64,000 nucleotides of DNA from Novosphingobium sediminicola. GTDB lineage: Bacteria > Pseudomonadota > Alphaproteobacteria > Sphingomonadales > Sphingomonadaceae. The stretch covers positions 1 through 64,000 of the forward strand of contig NZ_JACIDX010000007.1 in the NCBI RefSeq assembly GCF_014196525.1, written 5' to 3'. Shown here piece by piece: positions 8,216-16,217 of this stretch; position 1 is the stretch's first letter, and every line of letters starts with the position of its first letter. The notes beneath the pieces are model-generated. The model worked only from the letters and a program-made list of their open reading frames with translations. It searched no databases and had not been told where the DNA came from. A program made the translations under genes and the position numbers.

Positions 8216-8440
8216 CAGGAGTGCCTCCGGCGGGCAAAGGGCGAAAGCCCTTTGCAATCCCGATAAAGGGGTGGTGCTTCGATGGCGACGGGGCGCTGAA
8301 CTCGATTGATTGAAAGCCTGCGGCGCGATTTAACAGCGCCGCAGGCTTTCAATTTTCAACGCCGCGTCTGACACAAAACGTTGAACCGATGGCGCAACAA
8401 AGACAGTAACGGGAGCGCGAGGGTCTAGACCCTCGCATCT
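8216..8440. repeat. Composite 3'-end element, copy 2 (B-C-D)
   Basis: This copy fills the gap between convergent genes. Module B (about 8221-8270) begins CCTCCGGCGGG and contains the hairpin 8234-8255 (CAAAGGGC, GAAA loop, GCCCTTTG). Module C is a hairpin at 8312-8350 with a perfect 15-bp stem (GAAAGCCTGCGGCGC) that extends by A-T pairs on both sides. Module D (about 8362-8440) ends in a perfect 20-base palindrome at 8417-8436 (GCGAGGGTCTAGACCCTCGC), just before the stop codon of the hydrolase gene. It probably ends or protects both transcripts. Confidence 0.9.
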
Positions 8441-8445
8441 ACCCT

Positions 8446-9303
8446 TTAATCCACCCGATCAAAAAACCGCCCCATCGCCGCCCGCGCATCCGGCTCATCC
8501 ATCATCGGCGCATGGCCAACGCCTGCCACCGGGGCCAAAACCGCGCGCGGCTTGCCCGCCACCATCGCCTCTGCCACATCGGCATCCAGCAGATCAGTAA
8601 CCGTCCCGCGCAGCACCAGCACGGGCCGCGCATCGGCAAAGCGGTGCCATTTGCCCCACGGGTCCGGGTCGGCCACGATGCGGGCCAGCGCGCGGGCGAT
8701 GCCGGGGTCGTAATCGGCGATGACCTGTCCGCCTTCCTCGCGGAACAGGCGGCGGGCCATGGCCATCCAGTCGGCGGGGCCGTAATGGGCAAACACATCG
8801 GCGTTCATCGCCGCGCAGGCGTCTGCTGCGGCCTGCCAGTCGGGCAGGGGCTTGCCCTGACCCACATAGCCCGCGATCCGACCCAGCCCGACCATGGAAA
8901 GCTGCGGCCCGATGTCATTTATGACCGCGCCGGCCACCAGTTCGGGATAGAGCGTGCCCAACTCCACCGTAATCAGCCCGCCCATCGAGGTGCCGACAAA
9001 GATCGCCCGGCCAATCCCCAATTGCGTCAAGAGCGCGGTAATATCCGCGACATAGGTGGCGATGTCATAATTTTCCGCCGGGTCGCGCTCGGAATGGCCG
9101 CGCCCGCGCATGTCCAGCGCCAGCACCCGCCTTTGCCGCGCCGCGATCCATGGCGAGACATTTTCGAAATCGCGCGAATTGCGGGTCAGGCCGTGCAGAC
9201 ATACCACCGGCAGCCGCGCCTCGCCGCCCGCCCCGGCATAATCGCGGGCAAACAGGTTCAGCCCCTCGGCGCTGCGCCAGTGGCGGGGCTCATGGCCGCT
9301 CAT
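8446..9303 (-). CDS. Alpha/beta-hydrolase
   Basis: The 285-residue protein is a classic alpha/beta-hydrolase: LHGLTRNSRDF forms the oxyanion-hole region, GTSMGG holds nucleophile Ser106, and GVGHAPMMDEP near the C-terminus holds the catalytic His; an acid in LRGTVTDLLDADV completes the triad. Esters, lactones or C-C bonds are possible substrates. It overlaps the TetR gene by four bases, so the regulator and enzyme form one operon. No signal peptide is seen, so it is cytosolic. The nearby TonB receptor and MFS carrier suggest that it acts on the imported compound (inference). Confidence 0.88.
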   Translation of the reverse strand: MSGHEPRHWRSAEGLNLFARDYAGAGGEARLPVVCLHGLTRNSRDFENVSPWIAARQRRVLALDMRGRGHSERDPAENYDIATYVADITALLTQLGIGRAIFVGTSMGGLITVELGTLYPELVAGAVINDIGPQLSMVGLGRIAGYVGQGKPLPDWQAAADACAAMNADVFAHYGPADWMAMARRLFREEGGQVIADYDPGIARALARIVADPDPWGKWHRFADARPVLVLRGTVTDLLDADVAEAMVAGKPRAVLAPVAGVGHAPMMDEPDARAAMGRFFDRVD

Positions 9304-9941
9304 GGCTTTTCCTCCCGCCGGGCAAGGCCCTCGGTGATGAAACGCCCCGCCTCGCGAACGACATCCTCGGGCGCCTCATCGCCCCACACGCCGTATCGCA
9401 GGCCGAGAAACACGTTGATGCCCATCAGCGCCCATGCGCGCACCTCGCAATCGCCCTCGCTGATCTCGCCGCGCTCCATCGCCGATTGCAGGCGGGCGGC
9501 GATGCGGGTGGCCGATTTGGTGTAATGTTCGCGATAGGCCGCCGGATCGACGAATTCCGATTCGTCGATGATGCGATAGATCTCTTTATGCTGGCGCACG
9601 AATTCCAGATAGGCGAGCTGGCCCGCCTGTTCGGCGGCGATCTGGTCCGGGGCGGCGGCGATGCGGGGGGCGACGAAATCCTTCACCTGACCCGAAAGAT
9701 CGCGCACCAGCGCCTGAAAAATCGCTTCCTTGCTGTCGAAATAGACGTAAAAGCTGCCCGTGGCCACGCCTGCGCGCGCGGTGATCTGGCTGATGGCGGC
9801 GTCGTGAAAGCCCTTTTCGCCAAATTCCTCGGCCGCGGCATTGAGCAGCGCGCGCAAGGTGCGCCGCCCGCGCTCGGTTTTGGGCACCTTGTTGGCGCCG
9901 GGGATGGGGGCGGGCGCAGGGGTGTTTTTCGTATCAGACAT
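9300..9941 (-). CDS. TetR-family transcriptional regulator
   Basis: The 213-residue protein has the TetR DNA-binding domain at about residues 23-72: RRTLRALLNAAAEEFGEKGF, then the helix-turn-helix ISQITARAGVATGSFYVYFDSKEAIF. The C-terminal part is a ligand-binding helical domain of unknown specificity. The first 20 residues are a loose proline/alanine-rich tail. It is transcribed with the alpha/beta-hydrolase and divergently from the MFS transporter across 125 bases, the usual layout for a repressor controlling its neighbours. Confidence 0.92.
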   Translation of the reverse strand: MSDTKNTPAPAPIPGANKVPKTERGRRTLRALLNAAAEEFGEKGFHDAAISQITARAGVATGSFYVYFDSKEAIFQALVRDLSGQVKDFVAPRIAAAPDQIAAEQAGQLAYLEFVRQHKEIYRIIDESEFVDPAAYREHYTKSATRIAARLQSAMERGEISEGDCEVRAWALMGINVFLGLRYGVWGDEAPEDVVREAGRFITEGLARREEKP

Positions 9942-9968
9942 CGCTCTTGCCGCTTTCTAATTTGAAGC

Positions 9969-9984
9969 GTGATTCATTTTTCAC
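9969..9984. promoter_or_regulatory. Candidate TetR operator between the regulator and MFS genes
   Basis: The sequence GTGATTCATTTTTCAC has inverted ends (GTGA-N8-TCAC) and a partly symmetric centre. It is the clearest palindrome in the 125-base divergent spacer and lies about 28 bases from the TetR start codon. Assignment to this regulator is inference. Confidence 0.4.
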
Positions 9985-10066
9985 TATTATGCCCAAGCAG
10001 GCCCAAAGCGCAAGGTTTACCCCGCAAGGTTTACCGGACAGGCGCAAGGCCCCTTGGGAGAGAAAC

Positions 10067-11323
10067 ATGTCCGAACCCGCAACCGGGCGAGAGCCAGTCA
10101 CAAAAAAGCCGATATTTGTGCTGGCCATGCTGCTGGTGGTTTACACATTCAATTTCATCGACCGCCAGATCTTTGGCATTCTGGCCGGACCGATCAAGGC
10201 GGATCTTCATCTGAACGATACCGAACTGGGCGTGTTGGGCGGCTTTGCCTTTGCGCTGCTCTATTCCACAATGGGCCTGCCGCTGGCCTGGCTGGCCGAC
10301 AAACGCGGGCGCACGCCGGTGATCGCCGCCTCGCTGGCGGTGTGGAGCGCCTTTACCGCGCTTTGCGGCGTGGTCTCGGGTTTCTGGTCGATGTTCGTTT
10401 GCCGTCTTGGCGTGGGCGTGGGCGAGGCGGGCGGGGTGGCGCCGTCCTATGCGCTCATTTCCGACGCTTTTCCGCCCCATCAAAGAGCGCGGGCGATGGC
10501 GGTTTATTCGCTGGGCATCCCGCTTGGCTCGGCGGCGGGCATATTGCTGGGCGGCTATGTGGCGGCGGTGGTCAACTGGCGCGCGGCCTTTCTGGGCGTG
10601 GGGTTGGCGGGGCTGGTGTTCACGCCGCTCTTCGCCCTGCTGGTGCGCGATCCGCCCCGGCCCGATACGGTCAAGGCCCCGGCCATGATCGAGGTGCTGC
10701 GCATCCTTGCGGTCAAACGCAGCTTCTGGCTGCTGGCCTTTGGCGCGAGTTCAAGTTCGATGATGGGCTATGGGCTGGCCTTCTGGCTGCCTTCGCTGAT
10801 GCGGCGATCGTTTGGCTTGGGGCTGGTGGAAACCTCCCATTTCTTTGGCCTGCTGCTGCTGATCGGCGGGACTGTGGGGGTGATGGCGGGCGGCATCTTC
10901 GCCGACTGGCTGGGTGGCCGCAGCCGCGCAGCCTATGCCCTGTTGCCGGCTGTGTCGTTTCTACTGGGGGCGCCGCTGTTCGCCGCCGGGCTCTATACCG
11001 GATCAGCCCAGATCACCTTCTGGCTCTTCCTCCTGCCTCAGGCGCTGGTCTATCTCTGGCTCAGCCCGGTGCTGACCGCCGTGCAGCACCTTGTGCCCGC
11101 CCCGATGCGCGCCACCGCCTCGGCCAGCTTCCTGCTCATCAACAACCTCATCGGTGCAGGGCTGGGCTCGCTGACCATTGGCAGGCTGTCGGATTGGCTC
11201 ACCCCAACCTATGGCGATGACGCCCTGCGCCATGCGATCCTGCTGGGGCTGGGCTTCTATCTGCTGGCCGCCGTTTTGATGATGGCGGGGGGGCGGTTTC
11301 TGGCGCGGGAATGGGTGGATTAA
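10067..11323 (+). CDS. MFS transporter, spinster type
   Basis: The 418-residue protein has 12 predicted membrane segments. Motif A lies between the second and third (WLADKRGRTPVI), and FNFIDRQIFGILAGPIKADL at the start is typical of the spinster-like MFS group common in sphingomonads, where members sit in catabolic or lipid-related loci. The ATG at 10067 follows GGGAGAG at a good distance; an upstream in-frame ATG at 9947 would put the start inside the control region. It is divergent from the TetR regulator, by which it is probably controlled. Substrate unknown. Confidence 0.9.
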   Translation: MSEPATGREPVTKKPIFVLAMLLVVYTFNFIDRQIFGILAGPIKADLHLNDTELGVLGGFAFALLYSTMGLPLAWLADKRGRTPVIAASLAVWSAFTALCGVVSGFWSMFVCRLGVGVGEAGGVAPSYALISDAFPPHQRARAMAVYSLGIPLGSAAGILLGGYVAAVVNWRAAFLGVGLAGLVFTPLFALLVRDPPRPDTVKAPAMIEVLRILAVKRSFWLLAFGASSSSMMGYGLAFWLPSLMRRSFGLGLVETSHFFGLLLLIGGTVGVMAGGIFADWLGGRSRAAYALLPAVSFLLGAPLFAAGLYTGSAQITFWLFLLPQALVYLWLSPVLTAVQHLVPAPMRATASASFLLINNLIGAGLGSLTIGRLSDWLTPTYGDDALRHAILLGLGFYLLAAVLMMAGGRFLAREWVD

Positions 11324-11333
11324 AGGAGGAAGT

Positions 11334-11568
11334 TTGCCTCCGGCGGGCAAAGGGCGGGGGCCCTTTGCAATCCCGTTATGGGGTCGCGGCAGGTTTGCCA
11401 CGAAGTGTTATTGTGCAAGATTTCAACGAAAAGCCTGCGGCGCCAATCAGCGCTATCCCGCCGCGCCGCAGGCTTTATAAAATGGCCTGCCGCGCGACGA
11501 TCCCGATTTTAAAACCCCCATTCATGGGATTGCAAAGGGATCGAGTCCCTTTGCCCGCCGGAGGCATA
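11334..11568. repeat. Composite 3'-end element, copy 3 (B-C-inverted B)
   Basis: This copy lies between the convergent MFS and metC genes and has a B arm at each end. The left B hairpin is 11347-11368 (CAAAGGGC/GCCCTTTG). The right B hairpin, in opposite orientation, is 11532-11554, where the inner bases change to GGGATCGAGTCCC but still pair. Module C lies between them: AAAGCCTGCGGCGC at 11430-11443 pairs perfectly with 11463-11476 over a 19-base loop. Each B arm begins CCTCCGGCGGG when read away from its adjacent stop codon. Confidence 0.9.
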
Positions 11569-11571
11569 TTT

Positions 11572-12807
11572 TTACCCTTGGGCCGCCCAAACCTCCAAAG
11601 CCTGCTCCAGATCCGCAATCAGATCGCGCGGATCTTCAAGCCCAATCGACAGACGCACGCCAAAGCGATCCTCCGCCTCCATCCCCGCCAAGGGCCAAAC
11701 GCTGGCCGTGCGTACGCGGGCGGGGTCGAGCGGGGTGGCGAGGCTTTCAAAGCCACCCCATGAATAGCCGATGCCGAAGAGCGCAAGGGCATCGATCAGC
11801 GCATCGCGCGCCGCGCCCGTACCGCCGCGCAGGACAAAGCTGAACAGTCCGCAGCCGCCGGTGAAATCGCGCCGCCACAGGTCATGCCCCGGCGCGCCAG
11901 GCAGCATCGGGCAGAGCACTTTCGCCACCTCTGGCCGCCCTTGCAACCATTGCGCAATCGTCAGCGCACTGGCCGTCTCGCGCTCCAGTCGGATCGAGAG
12001 CGTGCGCAGGCCGCGCAGCACCAGCGCTGCGTCATCGGGGCTGACCACGGTGCCCATCTGCTGGGCATGGCGGCGCAGGCGGTCGTACCATTCGGGGCCT
12101 GCGCTGGCGCTGCCCATCATCACGTCGCTGTGGCCGCCCGCGTGCTTGGTCAGCGCCATCAGCGTGATGTCCACGCCGTGGGGCAGGGGGGCAAAGCCGA
12201 GGGGGCTGGCCCATGTGTTGTCGATGATGCTGATGATGCCTCGATCGCGGCAGATGGCGGCGATGGCAGGCACGTCCTGCACGTCGATGGTCAGGCTGCC
12301 GGGCGATTCGAGCAGGACGGCGGAGGTGCGCTCGCAGATCGCGGCCTCGAAACTGGCCAGATCAGTGGGGTCGAACCAGCGCGTTTCCACGCCGATAGTT
12401 TTGAGGATACCATTGCCCAGCGTCCGGCTCGGCTCATAGGCATTGTCGGTCATCAACAGCACATCGCCCGGCTTCAACACCGCCAGCAACACGCCCGAAA
12501 TCGCCGCCAGACCGCTGGGATAGAGCACCGTGCCCGCCGCGCCCGACTCGATCTGCGTCAATGCCTCGGCCAGCGCCCATTGCGTCGGCGCGCCGCGGCG
12601 GCCGTAATAAAACCGCCCATCCTCATTATAGGCATGGCCCGCGCGCAGCGCCGCCATATCGGGATAGAGATGCGTCGAGGCGCGCCACACGGCGGGCGTC
12701 ACAACGGCGGAGGGGTGATTTTCGATGCCGGTCCATTCCGGACGGCGCCCCGCCAGCGTCAGCTGCGTGTCGGTGTGCAGGGCAGATGTGTCGATGTTCT
12801 TGGCCAT
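11572..12807 (-). CDS. metC: Cystathionine beta-lyase
   Basis: The 411-residue protein is a PLP-dependent Cys/Met-metabolism enzyme. The PLP lysine is Lys221 in LMALTKHAGGHSDVMMG, and YPSGLAAISG and IIDNTWASPL are also family signatures. The tight match to the MetC branch indicates cleavage of cystathionine to homocysteine, ammonia and pyruvate in methionine synthesis. The start is placed at MAKNIDTSALHTDT (12807); an upstream in-frame ATG adds 16 unlikely residues. It lies next to sseA on the same strand, which makes a small sulfur-amino-acid unit. A gamma-lyase activity cannot be excluded by eye. Confidence 0.9.
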   Translation of the reverse strand: MAKNIDTSALHTDTQLTLAGRRPEWTGIENHPSAVVTPAVWRASTHLYPDMAALRAGHAYNEDGRFYYGRRGAPTQWALAEALTQIESGAAGTVLYPSGLAAISGVLLAVLKPGDVLLMTDNAYEPSRTLGNGILKTIGVETRWFDPTDLASFEAAICERTSAVLLESPGSLTIDVQDVPAIAAICRDRGIISIIDNTWASPLGFAPLPHGVDITLMALTKHAGGHSDVMMGSASAGPEWYDRLRRHAQQMGTVVSPDDAALVLRGLRTLSIRLERETASALTIAQWLQGRPEVAKVLCPMLPGAPGHDLWRRDFTGGCGLFSFVLRGGTGAARDALIDALALFGIGYSWGGFESLATPLDPARVRTASVWPLAGMEAEDRFGVRLSIGLEDPRDLIADLEQALEVWAAQG

Positions 12808-12914
12808 GGCGATGCTCTGGCCGTTTTTTTGCCCCGCGAAAAGTTGAGTTTGCAAATAGGGACAATTTGCCGCACCGAAACGCCCGGTGCGGCCAAATCG
12901 TCAGGCCCCGGTTT

Positions 12915-13778
12915 TCAAACTCTGGCCGCGTTATATTGCGCCGGGCCGGTTTCTTTGGGCATGGCGGGGTCCGCGCCCCATTCGGCCCAACTGCCGTCAT
13001 AAAGCGCGACATCTTCCTTGCCGATCAGATGCAGCGCGAAAATCAGCACGCAGGCAGTGACGCCGCTGCCGCAGGAGGTGATGATCGGGCGGGACAGGTC
13101 GATGCCCACGCTCTCAAACGCCTCGCGGATGCCCTTGGCGTCTTTGAACGTGCCGTCGGCCCGATACATTTGCGTATAGGGCACGTTGAAAGCGCCGGGG
13201 ATATGGCCCGCCGCCATGCCGGGGCGCGGTTCGGGCGCGCTGCCTGCAAAACGTGCGGCGCCGCGCGCATCGACCACCTGTTCCGCCCGCGTGCCGATAT
13301 TGGCCAGCACGGACAGCTTGTCGCGCAGCTTTTCCGATGCCTGCCATGCGGTGTAATGGCGATGGCGCAATTTCTTGTCGCCTTCCTCCACCTTGCGCGC
13401 CTCGGCATGCCATTTGGCAAGTCCGCCATCCAGGATCGCCACATTCTGCGCCCCGAACAGTTTGAGCATGAACCATGCGCGCGCCGCGCTGTGGATGGCC
13501 GAGTCGTCGTAAAGCACGATGCGGCTGCCATCGCCAAGGCCGAGCGACTGCATCCGGCTGGCGAAACGCTCAGGCCCGGGCAGGGTGTTTTCGATCCTCG
13601 CCCCCGGATCGGCCAGATCGGCCAGATCCATGAACACCGCACCGGGGATATGCCCCGTTTCATATTCGTCCTTCGCGTTGCGACCCGCGTCGGGCAAGTG
13701 GCTGCTGGCGTCGACGATGCGCAGATCGCACGCCTCCATATCATCAGCCAGCCACTGGGTTGTCACCAGGCTTTCCAT
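12915..13778 (-). CDS. sseA: 3-mercaptopyruvate sulfurtransferase
   Basis: The 287-residue protein has two rhodanese domains. The N-terminal one is inactive (YDDSAIHSAARAW). The C-terminal one has the active-site loop CGSGVT with Cys236; the CGSGVT form is typical of 3-mercaptopyruvate sulfurtransferase rather than of thiosulfate sulfurtransferase, whose loop is charged (CRxGxR). It would move sulfur from 3-mercaptopyruvate to a thiol or cyanide acceptor. I chose MESLVTTQWL (13778) as the start, preceded by a GGAG-rich stretch. metC follows 107 bases downstream on the same strand. Confidence 0.92.
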   Translation of the reverse strand: MESLVTTQWLADDMEACDLRIVDASSHLPDAGRNAKDEYETGHIPGAVFMDLADLADPGARIENTLPGPERFASRMQSLGLGDGSRIVLYDDSAIHSAARAWFMLKLFGAQNVAILDGGLAKWHAEARKVEEGDKKLRHRHYTAWQASEKLRDKLSVLANIGTRAEQVVDARGAARFAGSAPEPRPGMAAGHIPGAFNVPYTQMYRADGTFKDAKGIREAFESVGIDLSRPIITSCGSGVTACVLIFALHLIGKEDVALYDGSWAEWGADPAMPKETGPAQYNAARV

Positions 13779-13918
13779 TCGCCGGCGCTCCTCCTTCGCT
13801 GCGAAAGCGAAAAATCTAGGCCCGAATTGTGATCGACGCAAACAGTTTTGTCGAGAAACGGGCTGCTATGAACTTTATATTGACCTAAAGTATTATATTG
13901 CAAGTGCGAAGGTATGCT

Positions 13919-15469
13919 CTACCCCTGCTTGTGCGCAATGCTTTGCACCAGCAGATTATCGTACAGATGCGCCCCGCCATCCAGCGGAATCGGCACCAAT
14001 CGTCCCCCTTCCTCGGGCAGACCGATCAGAAAGCTGCGGTCCTGAAAACGATGGGCCGATGCGCCCTCGACCGTAACGAAGATTCGCGCCGCGCCGACCA
14101 GCAAACGCATCGTCCCCAGCCGCAATGTGGGCAATATGGCCACGGGCACGCGCCATTCCTCGGCAATCGCGGCTTCCTCGCCCGGCATCAGCGTGGCCAG
14201 ACTATGCGCCAGCGCGGTGTCAGGCAGATCGCCCTCGGGCGTGCTCATGCAACTGTCCACGCGAATCGGGCCCAGCGCCCCCGCGCCTTGGTTGCGCAGC
14301 GTCACGCGGAAACGCAATTCGATGCGCGACGCGCTGGTGCTCAACCGCAAAGCCTCAAAACGGATGATCAGCGGATCGGGCGGAGCGATGGGCGCGGGCG
14401 CGGCCGGTTGGATCCGGTTGAACAGGGGCGACGGCTTGAACACTCCGCGCGCGGGCGCCTCCTCTTCGGGCTCAGCGTGCGGGGCGGGGGCCGGTTCGGG
14501 GGCAAAGTCATGGACGGGATTCGGGCTGAGGGCGGGCGCCCGGAGCGTGACGTCTGCGGCTGGCGATGGTTCGGACGTGCTCTCATCCTGTGCGCCGACA
14601 CAGGCAAAATTGGCAAAGGCAGCGGCAGGACGGGCAGCGGCTGGGTGCGCATCGTCATCATCTACCGCATTGTCATGATCCACCGCATTGGCGCGATCAA
14701 GCAGCCGGGCGATGGTGGAGGGATGATCCTCTTCATGCGATGCAGCGGCAGCAGAGATGGAGGCAGCCGCCGGGCGCGCGGCCTTGGGTGTTTTGCGCAG
14801 AAATGGCGTGGGCTCGGGCTGGGCCTCATCCAGAGCCCGTTTGGCCCGCCGCGCGCGCCGGCGCAGGATCAGCCACAGAACCCCCAGTTCCGAGGCCAGC
14901 CCGAACCCGATGCCCAGCGGATAAAGCATATCGCGCGCCAGCGGGCGGGCGTTCGGTGTGGTCGCCGCGCGCCCGGCGGCCTCGGCGTGCGCGCGCGCTG
15001 GAACCGACGACGCAACCGGCGCAACCGGCGCAACCGGCGCAACCGGCGTAACCGGCGCTGCGTAGGTGGGGGCGGCTATCGGCGGCAAAGGGGGCGTCTG
15101 CGCGGCCGGGGGTTGGCTGGTATGGCGGCGACGGGGCGGTCGGGTGCTTTCGGCGGGGCGGTTTTCCCTCGCCGTGCCAATATCTTGGCGCGGGGCGGGC
15201 TTTAGCGCCGAACTCTCCTTGGCCACAGGATTCTTGACGCTGGCCGTTCCGGTTGCGGGCGCCGAGGGCGCGGCGCCGGAGGGCGGGCCGAAAATGTCGA
15301 TGGATTGCGCGCCCGTGGGCGGCGCCCCCAGCACCGTCCCGGCGGCCATCGCCCCGCCCAGCATCAGCCCCGCGACCGCGCGACGCAAGACTACGAGCCC
15401 CGCCGGACGGCGCGGCACGGCGACCGGGGCGCCCCGCTCACTTTGGCCGGATCTGAACAATTTGCGCAT
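13919..15469 (-). CDS. Membrane-anchored Pro/Ala-rich protein of unknown function
   Basis: I do not recognise a family for this 516-residue protein. A basic N-terminus leads into a hydrophobic segment (about 27-49) that may be a signal peptide or anchor. A Pro/Ala/Thr-rich linker (about 55-175) follows, including four PVA repeats. A second membrane segment (LYPLGIGFGLASELGVLWLIL, about 181-200) precedes RRRARRAKR. An acidic, low-complexity region (about 210-350) follows. The last 150 residues look like a folded beta-rich domain (IRFEALRLSTSASRIELRFRVTLRN). The likely topology places this C-terminal domain in the cytoplasm. It stands alone between sseA and queF. Confidence 0.75.
   Translation of the reverse strand: MRKLFRSGQSERGAPVAVPRRPAGLVVLRRAVAGLMLGGAMAAGTVLGAPPTGAQSIDIFGPPSGAAPSAPATGTASVKNPVAKESSALKPAPRQDIGTARENRPAESTRPPRRRHTSQPPAAQTPPLPPIAAPTYAAPVTPVAPVAPVAPVASSVPARAHAEAAGRAATTPNARPLARDMLYPLGIGFGLASELGVLWLILRRRARRAKRALDEAQPEPTPFLRKTPKAARPAAASISAAAASHEEDHPSTIARLLDRANAVDHDNAVDDDDAHPAAARPAAAFANFACVGAQDESTSEPSPAADVTLRAPALSPNPVHDFAPEPAPAPHAEPEEEAPARGVFKPSPLFNRIQPAAPAPIAPPDPLIIRFEALRLSTSASRIELRFRVTLRNQGAGALGPIRVDSCMSTPEGDLPDTALAHSLATLMPGEEAAIAEEWRVPVAILPTLRLGTMRLLVGAARIFVTVEGASAHRFQDRSFLIGLPEEGGRLVPIPLDGGAHLYDNLLVQSIAHKQG
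15012..15056. repeat. 9-bp tandem repeat coding for PVA units
   Basis: Five copies of the 9-base unit GCAACCGGC (last copy GTAACCGGC) lie in phase with the reading frame of the membrane-anchored protein and encode the Pro-Val-Ala repeats in its linker. Copy number could change by slippage without a frameshift. Confidence 0.9.
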
Positions 15470-15649
15470 CGCGCCCTTGTCGCTCCATACTGGTTATCCG
15501 AGAAATAATCTGGGGCGCGGGCTAATCCTAGTTGTGACTTGCACCTATCCGGAGGTGCCTGAAGCCTTAACCCTGCCCTGTCGGCCGGTATCGGGTTGTA
15601 TCGGACGGGCGGTCTTGTCTCGGAGGGGCGGGGGTGGCATGGGGATGGC

Positions 15650-16120
15650 ATGAGCAATTCCCATGACGCGCCGCTTGCCCCCAAATTCCTTGGCCAGAAC
15701 ACCGGCCTGCCCGCTTCGCCTGATGAGGCGGTGCTGGATTATGTGCCCAATCCGCGCGTGGGCAGCCTGTATCTGACGCGCTTTGCCGCGCCGGAATTCA
15801 CGTCTTTGTGCCCCGTTACGGGGCAACCGGACTTTGCCCATATCGTCATCGATTATGCCCCCGATCAGACGATTGTGGAGAGCAAGTCTTTGAAACTCTT
15901 CCTCGGTTCGTTCCGCAATCATGCCGGTTTCCACGAGGATGTGACGGTGGGAATCGGCCAGCGCCTGTTCGACGAAATGCGTCCGAAATGGTTGCGCATC
16001 GGCGGCTACTGGTATCCGCGCGGCGGCATCCCCATCGACGTGTTCTGGCAATCGGGCGCCGCGCCCGAAGGGCTGTGGGTGCCAGAGCAAGGCGTGGCTT
16101 CCTATCGCGGGCGGGGATAA
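15650..16120 (+). CDS. queF: NADPH-dependent 7-cyano-7-deazaguanine reductase (QueF)
   Basis: The 156-residue protein is a short (YkvM-type) QueF of the tunnel fold. The catalytic Cys54 and Asp61 sit in [13 protein letters not shown], and [15 protein letters not shown] is the QueF substrate motif. It reduces preQ0 to preQ1 with NADPH in queuosine biosynthesis. The ATG at 15650 starts the conserved protein; in-frame codons upstream are not conserved. No other queuosine genes are adjacent. The upstream region has one small hairpin but nothing that I accept as a preQ1 riboswitch. Confidence 0.95.
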   Translation: MSNSHDAPLAPKFLGQNTGLPASPDEAVLDYVPNPRVGSLYLTRFAAPEFTSLCPVTGQPDFAHIVIDYAPDQTIVESKSLKLFLGSFRNHAGFHEDVTVGIGQRLFDEMRPKWLRIGGYWYPRGGIPIDVFWQSGAAPEGLWVPEQGVASYRGRG

Positions 16121-16149
16121 AAGGGCATTATTGCCCTTGCGGCATTCCC

Positions 16150-16167
16150 CTGTCATCCTAGTGTAAC
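16150..16167 (+). promoter_or_regulatory. Candidate Pho box upstream of ppk
   Basis: The sequence CTGTCAT-CCTA-GTGTAAC fits the two 7-base half-sites with a 4-base spacer of a PhoB site (CTGTCAT/C). The first half is perfect and the second matches five of seven positions. It ends 50 bases before the ppk start codon, with an AT-rich TTATGT just downstream that could serve as the -10. Control of ppk by PhoB is known in other bacteria; here it is inferred. Confidence 0.55.
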
Positions 16168-16217
16168 CTTATGTCGGGAGGGCGGGCCTGTGCTTGCCCA
16201 CCTTGTCGAGGAATATC

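Noticed and set aside
15541..15558. A hairpin (GCACCT/AGGTGC) before queF, considered as part of a preQ1 riboswitch.
   Set aside because: The conserved preQ1 loop and tail sequences are missing, and the stem is only six pairs, about 90 bases from the gene.
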